A DNA stretch of 15,227 bases, from contig JBGSMB010000064.1 of assembly GCA_041740375.1 (NCBI GenBank), positions 1-15,227 on the forward strand, given 5' to 3'. The notes under the pieces were generated by a model, which was not told where the DNA came from, made no database searches, and saw nothing but the letters and a program-made list of their open reading frames with translations. Positions 6,982-13,815 of the stretch are shown piece after piece. Positions within the stretch are counted from its first letter, which is position 1; the number at the start of each line of letters is the position of its first letter. Made by a program: the position numbers and the translations under genes. This DNA comes from JBGSMB01 sp041740375. GTDB lineage: Bacteria; Patescibacteriota; Saccharimonadia; Saccharimonadales; JAGQMS01.

Positions 6982-7069
6982 GTGAGACAAAAATGGAATT
7001 CCGCAAAACTGCGGCGACTCTTTTTGCTGTAAAGGGCAGAAAGTCTTCTGTCGTTTGTGAGACAAAAAT
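6982..7069 (+). repeat. Exact 13-base direct repeat flanking the start of the L,D-transpeptidase gene
   Basis: GTGAGACAAAAAT occurs at 6982-6994, ending on the AT of the ATG start, and again at 7057-7069 inside the coding region, exactly 75 bases (25 codons) later. The amino-acid sequences at the two places do not show a repeat because the first copy is mostly untranslated. Confidence 0.6.
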
Positions 7070-8402
7070 ATTAAGGACGCGATCATATCTGCTAACCATC
7101 GCTGTGTTTATCTTTGCCCTTTGCGGTCTTTCATTGGGAGGGTTTCGAGTATTCGCAGACACCTATAAAACTCCTGAATTGAGCTCAGTATTCGGCGTAG
7201 ATGTATCTGGCCTAACAACCGTAGAGCTAGAAGAAGCGCTCGAGGACTTAAAACTTAGGAAGTATACGGTCATTAGTGGTCAGAAGTATCGTCCCTATTC
7301 ACTGGAGGAAATGGGCATAACTTATGATGCAAAAGATACCGCCCTAAACGCTGCTTTGGGCAAAGATAACGTTGTTTGGAAGCATACTTCGGGTAAAGAC
7401 GTACTCGAACCTGAAGTAACTGTTGATGCAAAAAAATTCAAAGAGTTTGAGCTACAGATGTTAGCCAGCTCCACGGATGCAGTTGATGCGAAAATAGTAA
7501 TCGAAGAGGGGGCTCTTGTAGTTGTACCCAGTGCTAATGGCATAGGGATAACGGTTGATTCGCTATTGAGTCAGATTAGCGGGGCTAGTTCAAAGGGCGA
7601 AAATGGGATTTCTCTTCTCCCGCAACTCATCACCCCTCTCTACACCACGTCTCAAGCTCAGCAAGATTTTGAAAAAGCTAAAATATTTTCCGAAGGTGCA
7701 GTTGAAGTTCGGGCGGGCGAAACTGTCAGGAACATACAAAACATAGATCTTATGAGAATAAGCCTCCAAGTTGATTCATTTACGAGTGAGTATGGCTACG
7801 ATGTAGATAAGCTATATGATGCAGTCCAGAGGGTCGCAGCAGAGAATAGTGACTCGTCGTGGAATGAAATATATGAAATGCGTGGGGATCAAAAGATAGT
7901 ACTCAGGGAGGGGCGTAACGGTGTCGCATACACCGGCGTCCAAGATATTGTCGACAGTGTGAGTGACTCAGGCTTAGATGGATCTATACGAAAAGTATCG
8001 TTAGCGTCAAGGCAGGAGACATATTCAAGCTTTGAAAAGTTAGAAGCAAATACATGGATAGACATCAATCTAACTACGCACACGATGACACTTTGGGAAA
8101 AAAATTCCATACAAGCAACCTTCCCGATTTCTGGCGGTAAAGAAGAGACGCCAACTCCGCTAGGTGACTATAAGATTTCTAGTAAAGTTAGAAAAATGAC
8201 CATGTCTGGCCAGGGATATTCAACTCCGAATATAGAATATGTTAGCTGGTTCAAGTTTAACTATGCGATACACAGTGCGTACTGGCACGATGAGTTTGGA
8301 AAGGCTAATGTGAGCCATGGATGTGTTAACTCTCGCGTAGATGATGCACGTTACGTCTATGAATGGGCTCCAATAGGAACGAAAGTTTCTGTACACTATT
8401 AG
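6993..8402 (+). CDS. Membrane-anchored L,D-transpeptidase (YkuD) with N-terminal peptidoglycan-binding-like repeats
   Basis: 469 residues. A basic cytoplasmic tail (1-31), one membrane helix (32-50), then an extracytoplasmic region (about 60-340) with VanW/YoaR-like PG_binding_4 character (FGVDVSGLT, YSLEEMGITYD, IVIEEGALVVVPSANGIGIT). The C-terminal YkuD domain spans about 354-469 and starts WIDINLTTHTMTLWE. His427, and His442 and Cys444 in SHGCVN, complete the active site. The enzyme forms 3-3 cross-links (or attaches proteins) using tetrapeptide stems of peptidoglycan. It is followed after one base by an M15 carboxypeptidase that could supply those tetrapeptides. There is no clear SD; the start is the ATG at the end of the first 13-base repeat and precedes the whole basic tail. 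Confidence 0.9.
   Translation: MEFRKTAATLFAVKGRKSSVVCETKILRTRSYLLTIAVFIFALCGLSLGGFRVFADTYKTPELSSVFGVDVSGLTTVELEEALEDLKLRKYTVISGQKYRPYSLEEMGITYDAKDTALNAALGKDNVVWKHTSGKDVLEPEVTVDAKKFKEFELQMLASSTDAVDAKIVIEEGALVVVPSANGIGITVDSLLSQISGASSKGENGISLLPQLITPLYTTSQAQQDFEKAKIFSEGAVEVRAGETVRNIQNIDLMRISLQVDSFTSEYGYDVDKLYDAVQRVAAENSDSSWNEIYEMRGDQKIVLREGRNGVAYTGVQDIVDSVSDSGLDGSIRKVSLASRQETYSSFEKLEANTWIDINLTTHTMTLWEKNSIQATFPISGGKEETPTPLGDYKISSKVRKMTMSGQGYSTPNIEYVSWFKFNYAIHSAYWHDEFGKANVSHGCVNSRVDDARYVYEWAPIGTKVSVHY
8392..8397 (+). promoter_or_regulatory. Possible internal -10 box for the VanY/LdcB gene
   Basis: TACACT inside the last codons of the L,D-transpeptidase gene, six bases before the GTG start, the same geometry as at the other proposed leaderless starts. 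Read-through from the transpeptidase gene is equally possible. Confidence 0.28.
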
Positions 8403-8403
8403 C

Positions 8404-9186
8404 GTGACACACACTAAGTATTACTTCGAAAATGCGTTAATCGCCACGACGGGCATATTGATCATATTCTTTGGATTTTTAGTAGCACAAGCTGTAAATA
8501 ACGGAGGTTCAGAAGGAGTTATTGAGCCCGTTAGCTCATCATATGAAACACAGTCAGTACAGTCTTTTTCTGACCCATCTGAAGAAAGCCCGGTAGAGTT
8601 AGAAACTTCAAGCCAGCAGGTTATATCTAGTGATGTGCTGGTAAATAAAAAGAACCCTTTGCCATTTGGGTATGAGCCAACAAATTTAAGGAGCGTGAAT
8701 CTACCCAGGGCATCTGAGGTACTACTACAGACACAGGCAGCAGATGGACTTGAAGAGCTATTTAAGGCAGCTGCGCTTGCTGGAATAAATTTGAAGGTTA
8801 TCAGCGCCTACCGGTCGTATAACGATCAAGCAACACTATTTAATAATTACACAGCTCAGTATGGTGCTTCGGAGGCGGAAACGTTTAGCGCCCGCCCGGG
8901 CTACAGCGAACACCAGACTGGACTTGCAGTAGATGTTGGATCTAGTACATCTGTTTGCGATCTTGATGAATGTTTTGGTGAGACAATTGAAGGAGACTGG
9001 ATTGCGAAAAACGCTCACCTCTTTGGCTACATAGTTCGCTACAGAAAAAGTGATATAGCGATAACGGGATATCAATATGAGCCATGGCACTTACGGTACC
9101 TAGGAAACCCTCTTGCGAGCAATGTATATGCAAGCGGACAGAGCTACGAGGAATATACTGGAAGCACAGGAGGCGATTATGAATAA
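8404..9186 (+). CDS. D-Ala-D-Ala / LD-carboxypeptidase, M15B VanY/LdcB family, membrane anchored
   Basis: 260 residues. The start is GTG, one base after the previous stop. A signal anchor (10-30) is followed by a Ser/Glu/Gln/Pro-rich low-complexity linker (about 33-80). The catalytic domain (about 83-240) has all landmarks: SAYRSYNDQ (134-142), ARPGYSEHQTGLAVDVG (163-179) with zinc ligands His170 and Asp177, and EPWHLRYLG (226-234) with catalytic Glu226 and zinc ligand His229. The family trims the terminal D-amino acid from peptidoglycan stems. Adjacent placement to the L,D-transpeptidase suggests substrate supply for 3-3 cross-links. Whether it cuts pentapeptides (DD) or tetrapeptides (LD) cannot be told by eye. 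Cys185 and Cys190 may form a disulfide. The short tail is Gly/Ser/acidic. Confidence 0.9.
   Translation: MTHTKYYFENALIATTGILIIFFGFLVAQAVNNGGSEGVIEPVSSSYETQSVQSFSDPSEESPVELETSSQQVISSDVLVNKKNPLPFGYEPTNLRSVNLPRASEVLLQTQAADGLEELFKAAALAGINLKVISAYRSYNDQATLFNNYTAQYGASEAETFSARPGYSEHQTGLAVDVGSSTSVCDLDECFGETIEGDWIAKNAHLFGYIVRYRKSDIAITGYQYEPWHLRYLGNPLASNVYASGQSYEEYTGSTGGDYE
9168..9173 (+). promoter_or_regulatory. Strong SD serving an 8-codon leader ORF before the EVE gene
   Basis: AGGAGG, five bases before ATG 9179 (leader ORF) and 13 bases before an in-frame GTG at 9187. The spacing is ideal for the leader ORF and too long for the GTG. Confidence 0.55.
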
Positions 9187-9205
9187 GTGCAAGAAAACAC
9201 TATGA
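9179..9205 (+). CDS. Eight-codon leader ORF (MNKCKKTL) overlapping the EVE start by ATGA
   Basis: ATG follows a perfectly spaced AGGAGG. The TGA stop overlaps the ATG of the EVE-domain gene (ATGA at 9202-9205). This is the classic arrangement for translational coupling by termination-reinitiation. The leader also overlaps the end of the VanY/LdcB gene in another frame. The peptide itself is probably not functional. The alternative is that ribosomes use the GTG at 9187 directly. Confidence 0.45.
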   Translation: MNKCKKTL

Positions 9206-9597
9206 AGTATTTTTTGGCGAAGACAGATCCCGATACCTATAGCGTGGATGATTTTGAAAAAGAATCTGAGACTTTATGGGATGGCGTTCATAATCATCAG
9301 GCGATCAATGTCATTAAAACTATGTTACCGGGAGACATTGTTTATATTTATCATTCGATGCAAGACAAATCCATAGTCGGCTTAGCCGAGGTCACAGGAC
9401 ATCCTTTTGAGAATACATTGGATCCACGGTTTTCGTGGGCGGTTCATATGAAGTTCTTAAGACGGACGAAGCCGGTTACTTTAAAGGAGATAAAGTCAGA
9501 GCCATTGTTGAGTGATTTCCTTTTAGTGCGACACTCTCGACTAAGCACTATGCCAGTACCGAACGAGATTGCTGAATGGCTCAACGATCGTATCTAG
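9202..9597 (+). CDS. EVE-domain protein (PUA-like modified-base reader)
   Basis: 131 residues from ATG 9202. The start MKYFLAKTDPDTYSVDDFEK aligns with the usual start of EVE proteins, so the upstream GTG (9187) is not preferred. Landmarks: TLWDGVHNHQAINVIKTM, a GD-x-VYIYHS strand, GLAEVTG and DPRFSWAVHMKFL. The EVE fold belongs to the PUA superfamily, and characterised members bind modified bases such as 5-methylcytosine derivatives. As a stand-alone protein its client is unknown. It lies beside an AlkA-like glycosylase on the opposite strand; the two genes share their last four bases (CTAG). Translation is probably coupled to a short leader ORF. Confidence 0.88.
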   Translation: MKYFLAKTDPDTYSVDDFEKESETLWDGVHNHQAINVIKTMLPGDIVYIYHSMQDKSIVGLAEVTGHPFENTLDPRFSWAVHMKFLRRTKPVTLKEIKSEPLLSDFLLVRHSRLSTMPVPNEIAEWLNDRI

Positions 9598-10208
9598 TCT
9601 TTTGGTTGATTGTCTAGTGTTGCCCATAAAATAAGGCTGGCAATACTCCTATGAGGTGCCCAGATAGCACTTATGCGCTCAAGATCTTCCTTTAAGAGAT
9701 TGGGCCCATAGAGTCGAGTTGTTGCCGTGCGAAGCCCTAGGTCGCCGAGAGAAAACACATCCCTCCTTCCTAGCGTAAATAATAAAAACATCTCTGCTGT
9801 CCATTTGCCGACTCCCTTTACATGGCAAAGTTGCTCAACTACTTCTTCGTCAGTTAGATGATTTAAGTTTGTGAATTGTAGTTCACCCGAAGTAGTCGTT
9901 TCGGAGAGGGCAAGAAGGTAGGATATTTTCTGACGTGATAGTCCGACTGCTCGCAAGCTCTGCTCGGATTCTTGAAGGATATTTTGCGGTGAAACGTCGA
10001 TAACTAATTCATTGAATCGAAGCCATATGGTTCGGGCCGCCTTCACTGACAGCTGTTGGGAAACAATGCTTTCGCACAACTCTTTAAAGTAATCACTCTG
10101 TTTCTTTTCCTGAGGCAGCGCTACGTTAATTGTCTTCGCGATATCGTAAAGCAAGGGGTCGTATTGTTTGTAGTGCAGAAGGGCTTTATCTAGATCTATT
10201 TGATTCAT
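9594..10208 (-). CDS. DNA-3-methyladenine glycosylase II (AlkA/MAG-like, HhH-GPD)
   Basis: 204 residues from the ATG at 10208. A longer in-frame opening to 10319 is rejected because it overlaps the divergent VanY-like gene and adds unrelated sequence. HhH-GPD landmarks: SIVSQQLSVKAARTIWLRF (48-66), the helix-hairpin-helix VKGVGKWTAEMFLLF (130-144) and SLGDLGLR (153-160), where Asp156 is the expected catalytic aspartate. The size equals the compact yeast MAG-like type without the N-terminal AlkA domain. The protein excises alkylated purines from DNA in base excision repair. The gene converges with the EVE gene by a palindromic CTAG overlap. The ATG has no SD; a -10-like AATACT/TAATAC lies 7-8 bases upstream. 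Confidence 0.9.
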   Translation of the reverse strand: MNQIDLDKALLHYKQYDPLLYDIAKTINVALPQEKKQSDYFKELCESIVSQQLSVKAARTIWLRFNELVIDVSPQNILQESEQSLRAVGLSRQKISYLLALSETTTSGELQFTNLNHLTDEEVVEQLCHVKGVGKWTAEMFLLFTLGRRDVFSLGDLGLRTATTRLYGPNLLKEDLERISAIWAPHRSIASLILWATLDNQPKD

Positions 10209-10215
10209 GATGTTT

Positions 10216-10222
10216 AGTATTA
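10216..10222 (-). promoter_or_regulatory. -10 box of the AlkA-like gene, leaderless geometry
   Basis: On the minus strand GTGTAATACT precedes the ATG by seven bases. It can be read as TGT plus AATACT (extended -10) or as TAATAC. It lies in the 72-base divergent gap shared with the second VanY-family gene. Confidence 0.35.
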
Positions 10223-10268
10223 CACTAGTTAATACGAAAGTAATTAAAAACCATGACTTGCGACTCGC

Positions 10269-10274
10269 TACAAT
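10269..10274 (+). promoter_or_regulatory. -10 box of the second VanY-family gene, leaderless
   Basis: TACAAT, six bases before the ATG at 10281. The start point predicted from this box coincides with the ATG, and there is no SD between them. No convincing -35 is seen. Confidence 0.5.
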
Positions 10275-10280
10275 ACATAT

Positions 10281-11138
10281 ATGAGAATTGTTGATACTTC
10301 CCGAAAGCTTCCATCGCAAAAGAAACGCCCTAAGCTCAAGTCGAAGGCACTACTACTTGGAATAGTAGTACTTGCGTGTGGCGCAACCGTAGTGTATCTT
10401 TCGAGCCGTAGTCAACAGACTGTAGGCAGAGTGACATCTATAGCTACTGAAAATATCCAAGAACAGTTGCCCCCGACCAGGTTATTAAAAGATTTTACTC
10501 CCTCAGAATTTAAGGCACTCTATAGCGGCTTTGCCTATCCGTTTACTGTACAGATAGAGGCACCTCCGGTAATCACAGCAGATCCTGCTGCAGATAAACG
10601 TATTCAGGATCTAGCCAGTGCTCGTGGATATGAGCTAAGAAGTGTGCCTATGGCTAACCAATTGGTTGAAGTATCTCCTGGATTTTTCGCTCAGAAGCTT
10701 ACCGATGAATCTTTTCAAAACCTCATTAATCTAATGAATAACAATAATCTACCCTTACAAGTAACTTCAGTTTATCGTTCGGTTAGCGATCAGCTTGAGT
10801 TGTTTATTGAGCGTTTAGCCGAGAAAGGCGTGGACATAAACGATACTGATTCTATAGCTTCAGGAGATTATGATGAAGCAATCTCTCTGCTTCTTGAAAC
10901 TGTAGCTCCTCCAGGTTATTCTCGTCACCACACCGGGTACACTGTAGATTTTCAGTGTGGTTGGGCTGGCCTGCGTGAGTTCGAATCGTCACCTTGCTTT
11001 GAGTATATGTCGGCCGATAACTATAAAGTCATGAAAGACCTTGGATTTATTCCAAGTTACCCTAAGGGCGCGGAGCTGCAAGGGCCCGAGCCCGAATCAT
11101 GGGAATATATATGGGTCGGTAAAGAAGCACTCTACTAA
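10281..11138 (+). CDS. M15/VanY-family protein with altered zinc site, membrane anchored
   Basis: 285 residues. A basic tail (1-22) leads into one hydrophobic segment (24-40) containing LAC33G, a weak lipobox; anchoring by helix or by lipid are both possible. The VanY-like domain shows SVYRSVSDQ (163-171) and PPGYSRHHTGYTVDF (210-224), with His216 and Asp223 as two zinc ligands. The third landmark, normally EPWH-xxYxG, reads ESWEYIWVG (272-280), so the zinc ligand His is Glu275 while the catalytic-type Glu272 stays. The protein may therefore bind metal differently, or be a non-catalytic stem-peptide binder. Cys226 and Cys239 lie close together after the zinc motif and may pair. It starts a plus-strand run that continues with the beta-propeller gene 40 bases downstream. 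Confidence 0.82.
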   Translation: MRIVDTSRKLPSQKKRPKLKSKALLLGIVVLACGATVVYLSSRSQQTVGRVTSIATENIQEQLPPTRLLKDFTPSEFKALYSGFAYPFTVQIEAPPVITADPAADKRIQDLASARGYELRSVPMANQLVEVSPGFFAQKLTDESFQNLINLMNNNNLPLQVTSVYRSVSDQLELFIERLAEKGVDINDTDSIASGDYDEAISLLLETVAPPGYSRHHTGYTVDFQCGWAGLREFESSPCFEYMSADNYKVMKDLGFIPSYPKGAELQGPEPESWEYIWVGKEALY

Positions 11139-11150
11139 GGGTATTAGTAG
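11132..11150 (+). terminator. Perfect 7-bp hairpin over the stop codon, weak terminator or operator
   Basis: CTACTAA and TTAGTAG pair perfectly around a GGGTA loop. The left arm contains the TAA stop of the VanY-family gene. A T-rich stretch (TTGCTATTTTG) follows, so it may act as a weak terminator. It also covers the -35 region of the next promoter (-10 at 11163), so an operator is an equal reading. Confidence 0.3.
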
Positions 11151-11159
11151 TTGCTATTT

Positions 11160-11168
11160 TGCTACACT
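11160..11168 (+). promoter_or_regulatory. Extended -10 promoter of the beta-propeller gene
   Basis: TGCTACACT, an extended -10, ten bases before the ATG at 11179. No SD lies in between, so the transcript would have at most a few leader bases. Confidence 0.5.
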
Positions 11169-11178
11169 GTTAGTGCAT

Positions 11179-13008
11179 ATGTCTAAACAATCATCGTCAG
11201 AACCCGGAAACATAGATCAAGAAGCGAAAGCTGAACTTGAGAAACTCAAAGAACTTATGGGTCCAGTTCCTGAAGAGGCAAGACAAGAAGACTTTATTGT
11301 TGAAGATCAGTTGACGATAAGTAACAGCCGACAACTAGACCCAACAGATGCCGCAATTGAGTCAATTGTAGTCGAGGAAAGCAACACAGTCCTTGATATA
11401 GTGGACGCATCACAAGAAAATGTAGTAAGTCAGAAGAGGAATAATTCACTAAAAGCCTTATTTGGAAGTAAAAAAGCTCGAGTTTTTTTAGTCGTAGGTA
11501 TGGTACTTTTTGTCGTGGCTTTCATTTCTTACCCTACAACACGCTACATGGTACTGAATACCGTTGGAGCCAAAGCATCTGCTTCAGTATCAGTTCTTGA
11601 TGATACAACGGGTCAGCCACTTCGTAGTGTGTCGGTAAGTATTGCTGGCGAGGAAGTGAAGACAGACTCAAATGGAATTGCACGCTTCGAAGACATTAAT
11701 CTTGGCAAGACAACACTAAATATAAACAAAGTTGCCTATGCTGAATCTACCGAGCCCATCACGATTGGCTGGGGAAGTAATCCGCTCGGAGAGAGGAGTC
11801 TTGTGGCGACGGGGATCCAGCTTTCATACAGAGTTTCCGATTGGTTAACGTCGAAACCTGTTGAGCGCGCAGAGATTAGCTCCGGTGAAAACAGTGTCTA
11901 CACTGACGAGTCGGGAATAGCAGTGTTGACTATCGAAGATAATGATTCTGAGACTGTTAATGTGTCAATTTCAAAGAACGGGTTTCGTACAGAAATACAA
12001 AAAAAGCCTATTAATGAAAAAGATAGAAGCGAAGTAGTGCTTGTCGCTGCAGCACCTATTGTTTTTTTCTCGAAAAGAGATGGGACATTCGATTTGTACC
12101 AAATTGACGCAGATGGGAAGAACGAGAAGCTGCTGGTTAAAGGAACTGGCGCTGAGAGAGAGGACATGACTTTAGCTGTTTCAGAAAATAATAAGCACGT
12201 TGCTTTCGTGTCTTCTCGTAGCGCAAAGAGAAATACGGATGGCTTTATTTTGGACGGTTTATTTTTGTATGATTCACAAACAAACACCCCAGTTGAAATT
12301 TCAAATTCTGAACAAATTAGAATTATAGGCTGGGTCGAAGATTCGGTTATATTCGTAAAAGTTAAGTCAGGCCTAAGCGCAGCAGATCCGGCAAGAGAGC
12401 AGTTGCTTAGTTACGACGCATCGAGTAAAAATTCTCACCTACTTGGGGAGAGTAATCAGTTTAATGATATTGCTTTGATGGGTGGTAAGGTCATCGTTGC
12501 TGAGAGCAATACATATGGCGAGAATAAGGACGTATCGGTTTATACTATCGATGCCAACGAAACAAACAAGCAGGTTGTACTTAATTCGCAAGCATGGACG
12601 TTGCTGAGAACATCATACGACCAACTTACTATGTCTTCACCGAATAATACCTGGTACGGCTACAAAACTGGTGCCGAAAAGGTAGAAAAGATAGAATCGC
12701 CGGCATCAGTTCCACGAGACAGAAGATACGTAACCAATCCTTCAGAAAAAAAGAGTACTTGGTTCGATTATAGAGACGGTAAGGGGGTTATTGTTGTATG
12801 GGATGTTGAGCAAAAGAAGGACACCGTACTGTATTCCGCAGGAGGACTCATCACACCGTTTAGATGGCTTAATGATACGTACGTAGTACTTCGGCAATCG
12901 TCTCTAACGGAAACGGCAGATTATGTAATTTCAGTAGAAGGTGGTTCTCCGGTTAAAGTAGTTGATGTGGTAGATATAGATACCGATGGCAATAGAAACT
13001 TCTATTAA
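11179..13008 (+). CDS. Membrane-anchored protein with Ig-like (carboxypeptidase-regulatory) repeats and a beta-propeller
   Basis: 609 residues from ATG 11179. An earlier in-frame ATG at 11041 lies inside the previous gene and adds 46 unlikely residues. Architecture: an acidic, Glu/Gln-rich cytoplasmic region (1-98), a basic patch (KRNNSLKALFGSKKAR), one membrane helix (102-118), then two carboxypeptidase-regulatory-like domains (about 134-190 with TTGQPLRSVSVSIAGEEVKT and SNGIARFEDI; about 205-290 with SKPVERAEIS and ESGIAVLTI). The rest (295-605) is a set of beta-propeller blades, recognisable by IVFFSKRDGTFDLYQIDADG, HVAFVSSRS and FLYDSQTN. Type II topology puts the propeller outside. No enzyme motif is seen. 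A role in surface binding or in sensing the envelope is inference. The MutY-like gene overlaps its last 23 bases. Confidence 0.78.
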   Translation: MSKQSSSEPGNIDQEAKAELEKLKELMGPVPEEARQEDFIVEDQLTISNSRQLDPTDAAIESIVVEESNTVLDIVDASQENVVSQKRNNSLKALFGSKKARVFLVVGMVLFVVAFISYPTTRYMVLNTVGAKASASVSVLDDTTGQPLRSVSVSIAGEEVKTDSNGIARFEDINLGKTTLNINKVAYAESTEPITIGWGSNPLGERSLVATGIQLSYRVSDWLTSKPVERAEISSGENSVYTDESGIAVLTIEDNDSETVNVSISKNGFRTEIQKKPINEKDRSEVVLVAAAPIVFFSKRDGTFDLYQIDADGKNEKLLVKGTGAEREDMTLAVSENNKHVAFVSSRSAKRNTDGFILDGLFLYDSQTNTPVEISNSEQIRIIGWVEDSVIFVKVKSGLSAADPAREQLLSYDASSKNSHLLGESNQFNDIALMGGKVIVAESNTYGENKDVSVYTIDANETNKQVVLNSQAWTLLRTSYDQLTMSSPNNTWYGYKTGAEKVEKIESPASVPRDRRYVTNPSEKKSTWFDYRDGKGVIVVWDVEQKKDTVLYSAGGLITPFRWLNDTYVVLRQSSLTETADYVISVEGGSPVKVVDVVDIDTDGNRNFY

Positions 13009-13804
13009 AACTGAATTTGAACATTCACTCGCACCCTATAGAGCAGATTTTTTGAGAGATCTACCGTGGCGACAATTAGCGGAAGATCGCGAACAACGTT
13101 TTTATCAAGTACTAGTTTCTGAAATTATGCTACAACAGACACAAGTTAAACGCGTTATTGAAAAATATAATCAATGGATGGTATTTATGCCTACCATCAC
13201 TTCGGCGGCTGCTAATAGTAGGGGTGATTTTATAACAATGTGGCAAGGTTTGGGCTATAATCGGCGCGCAGGATATCTATACGATATCGTCAGACATACG
13301 AATGCTCGCGCAATTCCAAAGGACCTCACCACCCTATCGACATTTAAAGGTATTGGGATCAATACTGCACATGCTATTTCTGTCTACTGCGATAATACAC
13401 CCTCATTATTTATTGAGACAAATATTCGTACGGTAGTAATCCATCATTTTTTTAAAAATGAAGATGCTGTGTCCGATAAACAAATTGCTTTGATCCTCGA
13501 CGAATTACTTCCTAAAGACAATCCTAGGATGTGGTATTGGGCTTTAATGGACTATGGAACGGAGTTAAAACGACAGAAACTGGGCAGTATTAAAAATTCT
13601 TCACAGTATCGCAAGCAGTCTAAGTTCAAAGGTTCTCGCAGAGAGTTAAGGGGTAGGATATTGCGCGCGGTAGCAGAGTGCAGGGCAGTGAGCATCCACG
13701 TGCTTCGTGATACTCTCAAAGACGATAGGTATGATGAAATTATAAAAGATTTGATTGCAGAAGACTTGCTTTGGGTCAAAAATGGCAAACTAGTGCTTCC
13801 ATAA
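12986..13804 (+). CDS. MutY-like A/G-specific adenine glycosylase without Fe-S cluster
   Basis: 272 residues. The start ATG lies within the end of the beta-propeller gene (23-base overlap) and is the only in-frame ATG before the conserved LPWRQ (26-30). MutY landmarks: SEIMLQQTQVKRVIEKY (45-61) with catalytic Glu46; WQGLGYNRRAGYL (86-98); HhH STFKGIGINTAHAI (118-131); and LFIETNIRTVVIHHF (141-155) where MutY has LDGN, so the catalytic aspartate is Glu144. The Cys-x6-Cys-x2-Cys-x5-Cys cluster ligands expected after MDYGTELK (188-195) are missing. That region is replaced by a basic linker with QSKFKGSRRELRG. A winged-helix-like end (from about 232) follows, instead of the NUDIX-like 8-oxoG-reading domain. 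Expected role: removal of adenine opposite 8-oxoguanine. Altered or no activity is possible. Confidence 0.85.
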   Translation: MAIETSIKTEFEHSLAPYRADFLRDLPWRQLAEDREQRFYQVLVSEIMLQQTQVKRVIEKYNQWMVFMPTITSAAANSRGDFITMWQGLGYNRRAGYLYDIVRHTNARAIPKDLTTLSTFKGIGINTAHAISVYCDNTPSLFIETNIRTVVIHHFFKNEDAVSDKQIALILDELLPKDNPRMWYWALMDYGTELKRQKLGSIKNSSQYRKQSKFKGSRRELRGRILRAVAECRAVSIHVLRDTLKDDRYDEIIKDLIAEDLLWVKNGKLVLP

Positions 13805-13815
13805 GCGCTTTAGTT

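Noticed and set aside
9187..9201. GTG start for the EVE protein adding five residues
   Set aside because: The spacing from AGGAGG is 13 bases, and family members start at the position of the ATG at 9202.
10209..10319. N-terminal extension of the AlkA-like protein
   Set aside because: It would overlap the start and promoter of the divergent VanY-family gene, and the extra residues fit no family.
11041..11178. Earlier ATG of the beta-propeller protein
   Set aside because: It lies in another frame of the VanY-family gene. The ATG at 11179 follows an extended -10 and begins a sensible acidic tail.
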